Positions 1 through 7,644 of a DNA stretch of 64,000 nucleotides are shown here, one piece after another (position 1 is the stretch's first letter; every line of letters begins with the position of its first letter). Below the pieces are notes generated by a model that was not told the origin of the DNA, did no database searches, and worked only from the letters and a program-made list of their open reading frames with translations. The DNA comes from Parabacteroides sp. FAFU027. Lineage in GTDB: Bacteria; Bacteroidota; Bacteroidia; Bacteroidales; UBA7332. The stretch covers positions 1 through 64,000 of the forward strand of contig NZ_JAKZKV010000011.1 of the NCBI RefSeq assembly GCF_022808675.1. The letters run 5' to 3'. Position numbers and translations under genes: made by a program.

Positions 1-109
1 GCGTTACTCACCCGTGCGCCGGTCGCCACCCGAAGTGCTGCCCCTCGACTTGCATGTGTTAGGCCTATCGCTAGCGTTCATCCTGAGCCAGGATCAAACT
101 CTTCGTTGT
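1..109 (-). rRNA. rrs: 16S ribosomal RNA, 5' end (partial)
   Basis: Read on the minus strand, the sequence holds the universal bacterial 16S start (AGAGTTTGATCCTGGCTCAG, + positions 83-102), followed by AACGCTAGCG, GGCCTAACACATGCAAGTCG and the GTGAGTAACGC segment that ends at base 1. Only the first ~109 bases of the gene are in the window; the rest lies beyond the left edge. The mature 5' end is placed about 7 bases upstream of AGAGTTTG by analogy with E. coli. The GGCCTAACACATGCAAGTCGAGGGG stretch is typical of Bacteroidota. Confidence 0.97.
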
Positions 110-330
110 ATTATTTGTTTTTTGTGATTGGTAAACCAATCGTTTTAATACCTTCAAGTTAATCCTTACTCCAATTATTGCTAATTGACGGTTTAATTTT
201 TCCCTTGCTTTATTCTTTACCATCACTGGTCTTTATTGAACAAAGCAGTTTTTGTACTACTTGTCTATCTATAATTTCTTCAATGAACTCTTTTCATTTT
301 GCTCCACCAAAAGTTTTAGCGAAACGGCTG

Positions 331-363
331 CAAAGATAACGCTTTTCTTTTTTATCTTCCAAA
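331..363 (-). promoter_or_regulatory. rRNA operon promoter, proximal (P2)
   Basis: On the minus strand this reads TTTG, 21 bases, TATCTTTG, a match to the Bacteroidota primary-sigma consensus (TTTG at -33, TAnnTTTG at -7). It would start transcription near position 324, giving a leader of about 215 bases before 16S. Assignment is from sequence only. Confidence 0.7.
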
Positions 364-436
364 TCTTTTCAGATTTTTATTTCCAAAAGTCTCAAGCAAT
401 CTTCGTTGGGCCGCTGCCCTTCCTGTTTAGCGAGTG

Positions 437-468
437 CAAAAGTAGTCGGTTTATCTATTCGCTCCAAA
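437..468 (-). promoter_or_regulatory. rRNA operon promoter, distal (P1)
   Basis: A second consensus promoter on the minus strand: TTTG (465-468), a 20-base spacer, then TACTTTTG (437-444). With P2 about 105 bases downstream it forms the tandem arrangement usual for rRNA operons. Confidence 0.65.
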
Positions 469-677
469 TTATACGACGCCTTTTTTCTGTTAAAGAACAT
501 AACCTACTGAGCGTAAGTATAGGGATTGTGGGGGGTGAGGGACGGAGGGAGTGGCGATTTGTAGAGATTGAGAGGAAAACGGGTTGAAATTCTATTTTTC
601 AGTGGGTGCGTTTTGTTTCCAAATGGAGGAATTTTTGAGGATTGATTACGGATTGGGGGATATTTTGTGGGGAAAAA

Positions 678-706
678 CTTTACCAAAGTTCGAAACTTTG
701 GTAAAG
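678..706. repeat. Perfect hairpin, 13-bp stem
   Basis: CTTTACCAAAGTT, loop CGA, then AACTTTGGTAAAG. There is no T-run specific to one strand, so it is not a clear terminator. It lies between the end of the efflux operon and the rRNA promoters, next to a second hairpin of the same design. Confidence 0.7.
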
Positions 707-718
707 ATGGGGTTTAAT

Positions 719-751
719 AAACCTCCAGGGTTTTGGAAACCCTGGAGGTTT
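719..751. repeat. Perfect hairpin, 15-bp stem
   Basis: AAACCTCCAGGGTTT, loop TGG, then AAACCCTGGAGGTTT. It starts 12 bases after the hairpin at 678-706 and shares the 3-base loop design. Probably a dispersed extragenic palindrome; copy number elsewhere cannot be judged from this window. Confidence 0.7.
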
Positions 752-914
752 GGTGGGGTATCGGAGAGCCTGAAGGTGACTTCTGCGCGAGGGATAGCAG
801 CGGAAAGCCCGCAGCGAGTGCGCGAGCGAGGACTGAAGCGGATAGCCCGACACGACCACCGGAGGGACGCGCCCTAAGGATAGGGATTGAGGGAATGAAG
901 GACTGAGGGATCGA

Positions 915-951
915 GAAAAACGGCTCTGCATTCCGAAGAAGACAGAGCCGT
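915..951 (-). terminator. Intrinsic terminator of the RND efflux operon
   Basis: On the minus strand a 9-bp stem (ACGGCTCTG pairing with CAGAGCCGT, + arms 920-928 and 943-951) is followed by TTTTTCTCG. It lies 30 bases past the stop codon of the pump gene. Confidence 0.8.
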
Positions 952-980
952 GGGAAAATTTGCAAAATTAAAGAATGAAA

Positions 981-3900
981 TCAGTCGGGGTACAACTCCA
1001 GCGAAGCAGGTTTTTTCTTGCGGAAGAGTCGTTTGAAGAAGGCTTTTCCTTTTTCCATCGTTACATAAACGGATGGAACAAGCACTAGTGTCAATAATAA
1101 AGAACTGGAAAGTCCTCCGATAATTGCCCAGGCGAGGCCGTTTTTACTTTCAGCAGAGGCTCCGGTGGCCAGCGCTATGGGTAGCATACCGAAAATCATC
1201 GCGAAAGTGGTCATCAGTATTGGACGGAGGCGCTCCTTGCCCGCTTCGATGAGGGCTTCGGTGACTCCAAGGCCACGGGCTCGCAAGTGGTTGGTGAAGT
1301 CGACAATCAGAATGGCATTTTTCGCCACCAGACCAATCAGCATGATAAAACCGATAAAGGTGAATATCGAAATGGTTTTACCCGAAATGGCCAACGCTAT
1401 CAAGGCTCCGATAATCGCCACCGGAATGGAAAACAACACCACGAACGGATATAAATAGGAGTTGTAAAGCGCAACCATAATAAGGTACACGAAGATGAGC
1501 GCCGCCCCGATAACGAGGAACAAGCTCCCGAATGCTTCGGACTGACGCTCGAGCTGACCTTTATAATCGATGGTAATGTTGCCCGGATGAATTTCTTTCG
1601 CAACGAGGTCTTTAATCTCCTGTCCTACGGTTCCCACGGGACGACCAAACACAGCTGCATTTATTGTCAGCGAAGAGATACGGTCGTAACGTTGGAGTTT
1701 ATTTGGCCCTAATGACTGGTGAACCGTTGCAAAATCGGACAACTGCACCAATTTGCCTGCACTATTCTTAACGGTAAGAGCATTCAGGTTTTCCACCTGA
1801 CGGCGGTCTGCCAGGTCAAACTGGACATTAATATCGTAGTCTTTGCCCAACTCTGAGAACTGAAGGTCGGTATTTCCGGCGAATGCCAGACGAAGCGTAT
1901 TAGCCACATCATTTACCGAAAGTCCCAGCAAGGCCATTTTATCACGGTCGAGTGCAATTTGCAGCTCCGGCTTACTTTTATCTATAGAAAGCTTCACGTC
2001 GCTGGTTCCCGGCACAGTTTTCATTACCTTCATGACGCTATCGGCCATAACAAACAATTTGTCCACTTCCGGACCGCGTAGCAACACCTGAATCGGCGCA
2101 TCATCGGCATTACCCATCAGCGAGGTTGCTGTTGCCGTTACTTTAATACCGGGAATTTGCTGTAACTCATCTTTAATCATCGCGGCATATTCCTGAACAG
2201 TCTGTTTGCGTTCTTCTTTCGGAATAAGCGTCACCGTAATTTCACTTTTATTCTGTTCGCTTGTTCCCAGTCCGGCCTGTCCGCTGGAGAATCCGATATT
2301 GGAAAATACTTTTACCACTTCCGGTTTGCTGTAAAGGATTTTTTCCACCTTTTGGGTTAGCATGTTGGTTTGGTAAATGGTATTCTGTGGGTCGCCTTCA
2401 AGCTTGATGGTAAACTCTCCTCGGTCACCATTAGTCATAAACTCGGCTCCGATAAAGCCTTTTGCCACCAGAGCAAAAGATGAGATGAGCAGCACGGTAG
2501 TAATTGCATACACGGTTTTGCGGTGACCTAAACCCCATTTCAGAGCTTTTTCGTAAGTATGAGTCACTTTGACAAAGAGCGATTCGAAGCCTAATGCCAG
2601 GCGGCCTAAGAGAGAGGATTTATTCAAATGCTCGATTCGACCAAAACGGGAAGCCAAAAGCGGAGTAATGGTAAACGATACAAACAAACTCATCAGGGTA
2701 GAGAATACAATAACCAGCGAGAATTCGCGCAACATACCTCCAATCATACCGGTCACCAGTGAAAGCGGTACGAATACCACCACGTCCACCATCGTAATCG
2801 CTACTGCGGTAAAGCCGATTTCGTTACGTCCTTCCAATGCTGCACGCTGCGGGTCTTTACCCATGTGCAGGTGTCGGTGAATATTTTCAAGTACCACAAT
2901 AGAGTCATCCACCAGGATACCGATGACAAGCGAAAGCGCCATCAGCGTCATCAGGTTGAGCGAGAAGTCGAAGATGTACATCGCGGCAAATACCGAAACG
3001 ATAGAAGCCGGAATAGAAACCAACACAATCAACGAGTCGCGGTAACTGTGCAGGAAGAGGAACATCACGATAGACACCAGGATAATCGCCAGCAAAAGGT
3101 CCTCCATTACGCCATGTGCCGAAGCCAATGTATATATAGAGGTATCGGATGCAATATCGAACTTGATTTGTTGCGCAGCGTATTGTGTTTCAATCTTTGC
3201 CAATTGCTCACGAACCAGCTTACTCACCTCAACGGTATTGGCATCGGATTGCTTCTGAATCTGAACACCGATAGATGACAGACCATTAATGCGATTCAGG
3301 TTGGTCACTTCAGCGCTTCCATCCACCACATCGGCAATATCCATCAATTTCACGACACTTCCGGTCGCTGACTTTGAAATCGCCACGTTACGAAAATCAT
3401 CGAGTGAATGTGCTTTTCCGGCTAAACGAACAGAGTATTGCTTGGTGTTTCCTTCGATTTTACCGGTCGGTAATTCCAGATTGGCATTACCGATTGCCTG
3501 GTAAACCTGTGAAATAGTGAGATTATAGCTTTGAAGCTTCTCCTTATTGATGTCAATCTTGATTTCGCGGTCGGTACCTCCAATCAGATTTACCTGCCCT
3601 ACCCCATTGATTTTGGCGATTTGCGGTTTAATCTGGTCATCAATCAGGCGGTAAAGTTGCGTTGCGGGCATTTTACCCGTTATCCCCAACTTGATAATGG
3701 GCATATCGTCCAACGAGAATTTATTCAACGTTGGGGATTTGGCACCAGTAGGTAGTTGGGAAAGATTGGCATTGATTTTACGTTGTGCATCCTGCAAAGC
3801 CAGATTGGCATCGGCAGTAGCCTGCAACTCAATCGTTACAGTTGAAACGCCCTCCATAGACGAAGACTGGATGCTTTTTACATTTTCCAAAGAGGAAATG

Positions 3901-4112
3901 GCATCCTCGATTTTCTTGGTCACCGAACTCTCCACCTCGGCAGCTGATGCTCCGGGGTATTGTGTAATAACGGTCACCACCGGAATATTCATTTTGGGAA
4001 CCAGGTCATACTTCAGGTGAGTATAACTGAAGATTCCCAGCAGCCCCAGTACGGTAAAAAGTACAACCACCAGCGTGGGGCGTTTTATGGCAATATTTGT
4101 TATGGAAATCAT
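981..4112 (-). CDS. RND efflux transporter, permease subunit (AcrB/HAE-1 type)
   Basis: Inner-membrane proton-driven pump of a tripartite RND system that would export drugs or other toxic small molecules through the adaptor and TolC-type channel encoded upstream. The 1,043 residues match the usual family length. The N-terminus is typical (MISITNIAIKRPTLVVVL), with one TM helix, a large periplasmic loop, a TM block, a second periplasmic loop and a final TM block. The TM4 segment LVIGILVDDSIVVLENI (about residues 392-408) carries the paired aspartates of the proton relay, which points to HAE-type drug pumps rather than heavy-metal pumps. It is the last gene of a three-gene minus-strand operon (52 bp after the adaptor) and is followed by a terminator. 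The substrate cannot be told from sequence. Confidence 0.95.
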   Translation of the reverse strand: MISITNIAIKRPTLVVVLFTVLGLLGIFSYTHLKYDLVPKMNIPVVTVITQYPGASAAEVESSVTKKIEDAISSLENVKSIQSSSMEGVSTVTIELQATADANLALQDAQRKINANLSQLPTGAKSPTLNKFSLDDMPIIKLGITGKMPATQLYRLIDDQIKPQIAKINGVGQVNLIGGTDREIKIDINKEKLQSYNLTISQVYQAIGNANLELPTGKIEGNTKQYSVRLAGKAHSLDDFRNVAISKSATGSVVKLMDIADVVDGSAEVTNLNRINGLSSIGVQIQKQSDANTVEVSKLVREQLAKIETQYAAQQIKFDIASDTSIYTLASAHGVMEDLLLAIILVSIVMFLFLHSYRDSLIVLVSIPASIVSVFAAMYIFDFSLNLMTLMALSLVIGILVDDSIVVLENIHRHLHMGKDPQRAALEGRNEIGFTAVAITMVDVVVFVPLSLVTGMIGGMLREFSLVIVFSTLMSLFVSFTITPLLASRFGRIEHLNKSSLLGRLALGFESLFVKVTHTYEKALKWGLGHRKTVYAITTVLLISSFALVAKGFIGAEFMTNGDRGEFTIKLEGDPQNTIYQTNMLTQKVEKILYSKPEVVKVFSNIGFSSGQAGLGTSEQNKSEITVTLIPKEERKQTVQEYAAMIKDELQQIPGIKVTATATSLMGNADDAPIQVLLRGPEVDKLFVMADSVMKVMKTVPGTSDVKLSIDKSKPELQIALDRDKMALLGLSVNDVANTLRLAFAGNTDLQFSELGKDYDINVQFDLADRRQVENLNALTVKNSAGKLVQLSDFATVHQSLGPNKLQRYDRISSLTINAAVFGRPVGTVGQEIKDLVAKEIHPGNITIDYKGQLERQSEAFGSLFLVIGAALIFVYLIMVALYNSYLYPFVVLFSIPVAIIGALIALAISGKTISIFTFIGFIMLIGLVAKNAILIVDFTNHLRARGLGVTEALIEAGKERLRPILMTTFAMIFGMLPIALATGASAESKNGLAWAIIGGLSSSLLLTLVLVPSVYVTMEKGKAFFKRLFRKKKPASLELYPD

Positions 4113-4163
4113 TGCATTTACAATTTAGTCATTTACCATTTACGATTTATAAATGGCTGAAAT

Positions 4164-5219
4164 TTAGTTTGCTACTTTGATGGCTTTGCCGTCTTCGAGA
4201 TTAATCTGGCCGGAAGTAACCACTACGTCACCTTCGTTAAGACCTGACTGAACTTCAAGATATTTGTTATCCGCTTCCCGCACAACGATATTACGCAAAT
4301 GCGCTTTGCCGTTTTCATCCACATAAACTTTTGCATCACGGGTGCTTCCCTGAAGAGCTTCACGCGGAATGTAGAGTTTCTTGCCTACAGCCGGTTGGTC
4401 GATTAATGCATTGGCAAATGTTCCGGCTTTCAATGGACTCTTTTTGCTATTCACTACCTGAATCTCCACATCGTAATTGTGGCTTTCATCACCTTTTGCA
4501 CTCACGAAGGTCACTCTACCCTCAAAATTCTCACCCGGATAAATATCGGTAGTGATGGTCGCTTTTTCACCTAACTTAATCTTATACACATTGCTCTCCG
4601 AAACACTCAGTTTCAACTTCAGTTTGGAAATATCCACAATAGAAGCGATGGCGGTTCCCACATTAATAAATGCACCTTTATCCACCAATTTCTTTGTAAT
4701 CACACCGCTGATAGGCGCTTTTACGGTAGCATCGGTCAATTGCTTCTGAGCTTGCTCGAGGGTGATAACTGCATTTTCCAAAGCAGTGCGGGCATCGTCC
4801 ACCTGTTGTTGGGTAGCACTACCGCCTCTCAAAAGGTTTTCGTAGCGGGAAAGGTCACGTTTTTGCTTCGCCAATGCCACCTTTGCAGAACGAACTGCCA
4901 GTTGTTTGAGCTTACTGTCGATAGACGCGATGACCGCTCCCTGGCTTTTTACCTGACCAGGCTCAACATTCAACGTTGTGATTTTACCCTGAGCTTCAGC
5001 AGCGATATTCACTTCTGAGTTAGGTGAAAGCGTTCCCACCAGATTGAGCGCCTGGCTGATTTCCATCGGTTGCACGGTGTAGGTCTGCACACTGATAACG
5101 CTCGAAATACCGCTATTCAGGTTTTTCGTTGAATTTATCTTATCGTGATTTGCCTTCATTTTGAATCCGGCAGCCAGGATGAGCGCCAGAATAATTACGC
5201 CGGTTATTATCTTCTTCAT
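4164..5219 (-). CDS. RND efflux periplasmic adaptor (membrane fusion protein)
   Basis: Links the RND pump to the outer-membrane channel. The 351 residues have an N-terminal hydrophobic segment (about 4-18) with no lipobox cysteine, so it is probably anchored by a TM helix or cleaved. Next come a biotinyl/lipoyl-like hairpin (NIAAEAQGKITTLNVEPGQV), a short coiled-coil region around residues 110-165 (AKQKRDLSRYENLL... ATQQQVDDARTALENA), then beta-barrel and membrane-proximal domains ending with GLNEGDVVVTSGQINLEDG. Its place between the channel gene (16 bp upstream) and the pump gene fixes the role. No regulatory site of its own was seen. Confidence 0.94.
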   Translation of the reverse strand: MKKIITGVIILALILAAGFKMKANHDKINSTKNLNSGISSVISVQTYTVQPMEISQALNLVGTLSPNSEVNIAAEAQGKITTLNVEPGQVKSQGAVIASIDSKLKQLAVRSAKVALAKQKRDLSRYENLLRGGSATQQQVDDARTALENAVITLEQAQKQLTDATVKAPISGVITKKLVDKGAFINVGTAIASIVDISKLKLKLSVSESNVYKIKLGEKATITTDIYPGENFEGRVTFVSAKGDESHNYDVEIQVVNSKKSPLKAGTFANALIDQPAVGKKLYIPREALQGSTRDAKVYVDENGKAHLRNIVVREADNKYLEVQSGLNEGDVVVTSGQINLEDGKAIKVAN

Positions 5220-5235
5220 AGTCTAAACGTCTGAT

Positions 5236-6588
5236 TTATTTTATGTTGTTGATGTAATTCATTAAAGTACCCTTTGATTGTTCCAAATCAAGACGGGCGA
5301 TAAAGAGTGAGAAAAGTTTGTTGAAATAGTTGTTTTGCGATTCACGCAGCGAACTTTCGGCTTGAACCAGTTCGAGCGCCGTGCTGATTCCTTCGTTGTA
5401 TTGCAACTGGGTGTTGGAGTAAACGTTTTGTGCCAAATCCAAATTTTCCTTCTCGTTGCGGATGTTGTCAATCGCATTTTTATACTGAATCTCGTAGTTG
5501 GAGACATTCACCTTGATGGATTGCTCGGTCAGGCGAAGATTTTCCTGCGCTTTGGTGATATTTAAGCGGGACTGGGCAATACGCGACTTTCTTTGTAATC
5601 CATCAAAAATTGGCACTTTGAAAGTAAATCCGATGTTGTAACTATTGAACCAGGGCTGATTGCCATCGAAGAAGTTAAACTCTTTGCGCATAGCATTATA
5701 GTTATATGCCGCATTGAAACTCAATGTAGGCAAATAACCCACCACATTGCGTTGTTTATCCAACTCCTGAACTTTTATATTTGTCTTTTGCAATTGGTAA
5801 TCTACACGGTTCTCTACATTCAGGTCACTTTTTGAAGCCAGATATTCGCGGTCGATATCAATATCTAAAGCCGTGGTATCAGACAGTGAAATAGGAGAAT
5901 CCACCGGCATACCCATCTGATATTTCAGCATATTCAATGACTGTTGGTAACTCAATTCGCTCTGCTCCAGTTGCGAACGGGTATTGTTGCAGCTGACGCG
6001 GATTTTATCCACATCAATCTTTTTGGCCATCCCGTTTTTGTACTTCAACTCGGTGGAAGCCAGCAATTTCTCAGAAGCAGTCAGCGTTGCACGCAGGACT
6101 CCGCTTCTTTTTGCAATAACCAAAGTCTGATAATAAGTTGAACTTACATTGTAAGTCGTCTGCTCGGTAGTCTTCTGCTGGCTTTGATTGGAATATTGTT
6201 CATTCACCTTCGCGGCTTTGAGTGCTACAACCACAGTCGGGTCAAAAATCTTCTGATTCAACTGCACTCCGGCTGTCAGGTTGTGTTTGATTCCCATCTG
6301 AACAGCGATTTTTTCACCCGGTTTTCCCATTAATTCACCCGGTAAAAGGGTGGTTGAAAGCTTCAGGTTGTCAGTGTATGATGCCGAACCATCAATCTGC
6401 GGCAACATCGTCCCAATCTGCTCACCTACTTTTTTCTGCGCAACAGCTGTTTCATAGCCAGCAATTTTCTGATTTCCGTTGTTATTGCGCGCATAATCAA
6501 TGCACTCCTTCAACGAAAAACTTTGCCCGAATGTCAGCCAGGGGCTAGCACTCAGGCACAATAACCAAACCATCTTTCTTTTCCTCAT
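5236..6588 (-). CDS. TolC-family outer-membrane efflux protein
   Basis: Outer-membrane channel of the RND system, 450 residues, normal length for the family. A signal peptide covers about residues 1-21 (cleavage near LTFGQS). The body shows the two alternating helical repeats of TolC-like proteins (for example ECIDYARNNNGNQKIA near the N-terminus and LDLAQNVYSNTQLQYNEGISTALELVQAESSLRESQNNYFN near the C-terminus). First gene of the operon. A 13-bp palindrome-like site resembling the tetR operator lies 19-31 bp upstream of its ATG (6607-6619), so repression by the neighbouring TetR protein is likely. Confidence 0.94.
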   Translation of the reverse strand: MRKRKMVWLLCLSASPWLTFGQSFSLKECIDYARNNNGNQKIAGYETAVAQKKVGEQIGTMLPQIDGSASYTDNLKLSTTLLPGELMGKPGEKIAVQMGIKHNLTAGVQLNQKIFDPTVVVALKAAKVNEQYSNQSQQKTTEQTTYNVSSTYYQTLVIAKRSGVLRATLTASEKLLASTELKYKNGMAKKIDVDKIRVSCNNTRSQLEQSELSYQQSLNMLKYQMGMPVDSPISLSDTTALDIDIDREYLASKSDLNVENRVDYQLQKTNIKVQELDKQRNVVGYLPTLSFNAAYNYNAMRKEFNFFDGNQPWFNSYNIGFTFKVPIFDGLQRKSRIAQSRLNITKAQENLRLTEQSIKVNVSNYEIQYKNAIDNIRNEKENLDLAQNVYSNTQLQYNEGISTALELVQAESSLRESQNNYFNKLFSLFIARLDLEQSKGTLMNYINNIK

Positions 6589-6606
6589 ATACCTACGTAA
6601 TAAAAT

Positions 6607-6619
6607 CTTACTTTGTTAG
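6607..6619 (-). promoter_or_regulatory. Candidate TetR operator in front of the efflux operon
   Basis: CTTACTTTGTTAG on the + strand matches 11 of 13 bases of the perfect palindrome CTAACATTGTTAG in front of tetR (7359-7371). It sits 19 bp upstream of the outer-membrane factor start codon, where a repressor could block transcription. Inferred from sequence matching only. Confidence 0.55.
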
Positions 6620-6737
6620 ATTACAAAAAACAAATACCTATTGAATGATGCAAAAGTAAACTCATTGAATGATTTGAGACTTACATTTTCTACTTACAAG
6701 CGAAATTTACCGATAAACGAACCGATTTTCAGGATAA

Positions 6738-7337
6738 CTAATATTTCGCAATGCTATTGAGAAACCGTTCGATGAAGCCAATATATACCTCACGGGGTTC
6801 ACGATAAGTCTTCACAATAGATGACGGCGGAGGCATTTTCATTTTCATAAATGAAGAGATTGTACCGTTTTTCAGACACATCCAGTTGAATATTATCTCC
6901 AGTACATCATCCTCTGTTTTGCCGGTTAACTGCACAAACAACTCTTTAATCTCAAAAAAACGAGCCAGCATCTCCTCATCATGCACAGGCCGTTCAAGGC
7001 TAAACATCAACTGGTAAAGTTCCTGGTTCTGAAAGGCAAAATCCCAGTGATTCAGTGACAATTTCATTATCAATGCCTTGGGGTCTGTTTCTGTCTGACG
7101 TTCCTCTGTAAACTTATGATGCAATTCCCTGAAACCACTCTTGATGATTTCATGCAATAAATCTTCTTTATTTTCGAAATGCTCATACACAATCGGCGGT
7201 GTATATTCTATCTCGGTCGCAATTTTGCGGATAGTCACCGCAGCCCAGCCTTCCGAGGCTGCAATCTTCCGGGCTGCATCCAGAATCTTTTGCCGGTTAG
7301 CTTCTTTATCGCGTTGCTTGCGTTCTATATGCCCCAT
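6738..7337 (-). CDS. TetR/AcrR-family transcriptional regulator
   Basis: A 199-residue DNA-binding repressor of usual TetR length. The N-terminal helix-turn-helix (about residues 12-58) has the family pattern ILDAARKIAASEGWAAVTI followed by the recognition helix region TPPIVYEHFENKEDLLHEI. The C-terminal helical domain would bind an effector, probably a pump substrate. It lies 150 bp upstream of the efflux operon on the same strand. A -7 box (7373-7380) and a perfect operator palindrome (7359-7371) lie directly before it, so autoregulation plus control of the efflux genes is the natural reading. Confidence 0.93.
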   Translation of the reverse strand: MGHIERKQRDKEANRQKILDAARKIAASEGWAAVTIRKIATEIEYTPPIVYEHFENKEDLLHEIIKSGFRELHHKFTEERQTETDPKALIMKLSLNHWDFAFQNQELYQLMFSLERPVHDEEMLARFFEIKELFVQLTGKTEDDVLEIIFNWMCLKNGTISSFMKMKMPPPSSIVKTYREPREVYIGFIERFLNSIAKY

Positions 7338-7358
7338 ATTATATTCTTGTTATTATTT

Positions 7359-7380
7359 CTAACATTGTTAGACAAAGGTA
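7359..7380 (-). promoter_or_regulatory. tetR promoter -7 box with overlapping TetR operator
   Basis: On the minus strand TACCTTTG (7373-7380) is a Bacteroidota -7 box. Right after it, where transcription should start, lies the perfect palindrome CTAACA-A-TGTTAG (7359-7371). A repressor bound there would block its own promoter. No convincing -33 element was found. Confidence 0.65.
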
Positions 7381-7644
7381 GAGGTTAATTCAATATCAAT
7401 GGGTAAATCATTAAGAATTAACACATCTTCATGTTGTATCACAACACTCCGGATGATCAGATTCAGGATAAGAGTATAAGCAAAAAAAACGAATTGAATT
7501 AAACCTGTTTGCGAAAAACTGACCCGAAAAGTTAATGATGTTACTTGCGATAAACAGACAGAATAAATTATATGTTTGAATTGAATATCAGGGTATAGAG
7601 TTTTGAGTAGATACTCTTGGCAAAACGTTCAATTCATTGTAAAT

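Larger units (their letters stand above)
470..914. other. Hairpin-rich spacer without a convincing gene
   Basis: No credible CDS. The stretch holds two perfect hairpins with 3-base loops (678-706 and 719-751) and a GC-rich imperfect direct repeat (785-811 and 820-849). Short open frames on both strands overlap these repeats and look like chance. Confidence 0.6.

Noticed and set aside
252-587. 111-codon open frame over the rRNA leader and promoters
   Set aside because: It overlaps two good rRNA promoters and the transcribed leader on the opposite strand, and its content is low-complexity Phe/Ser.
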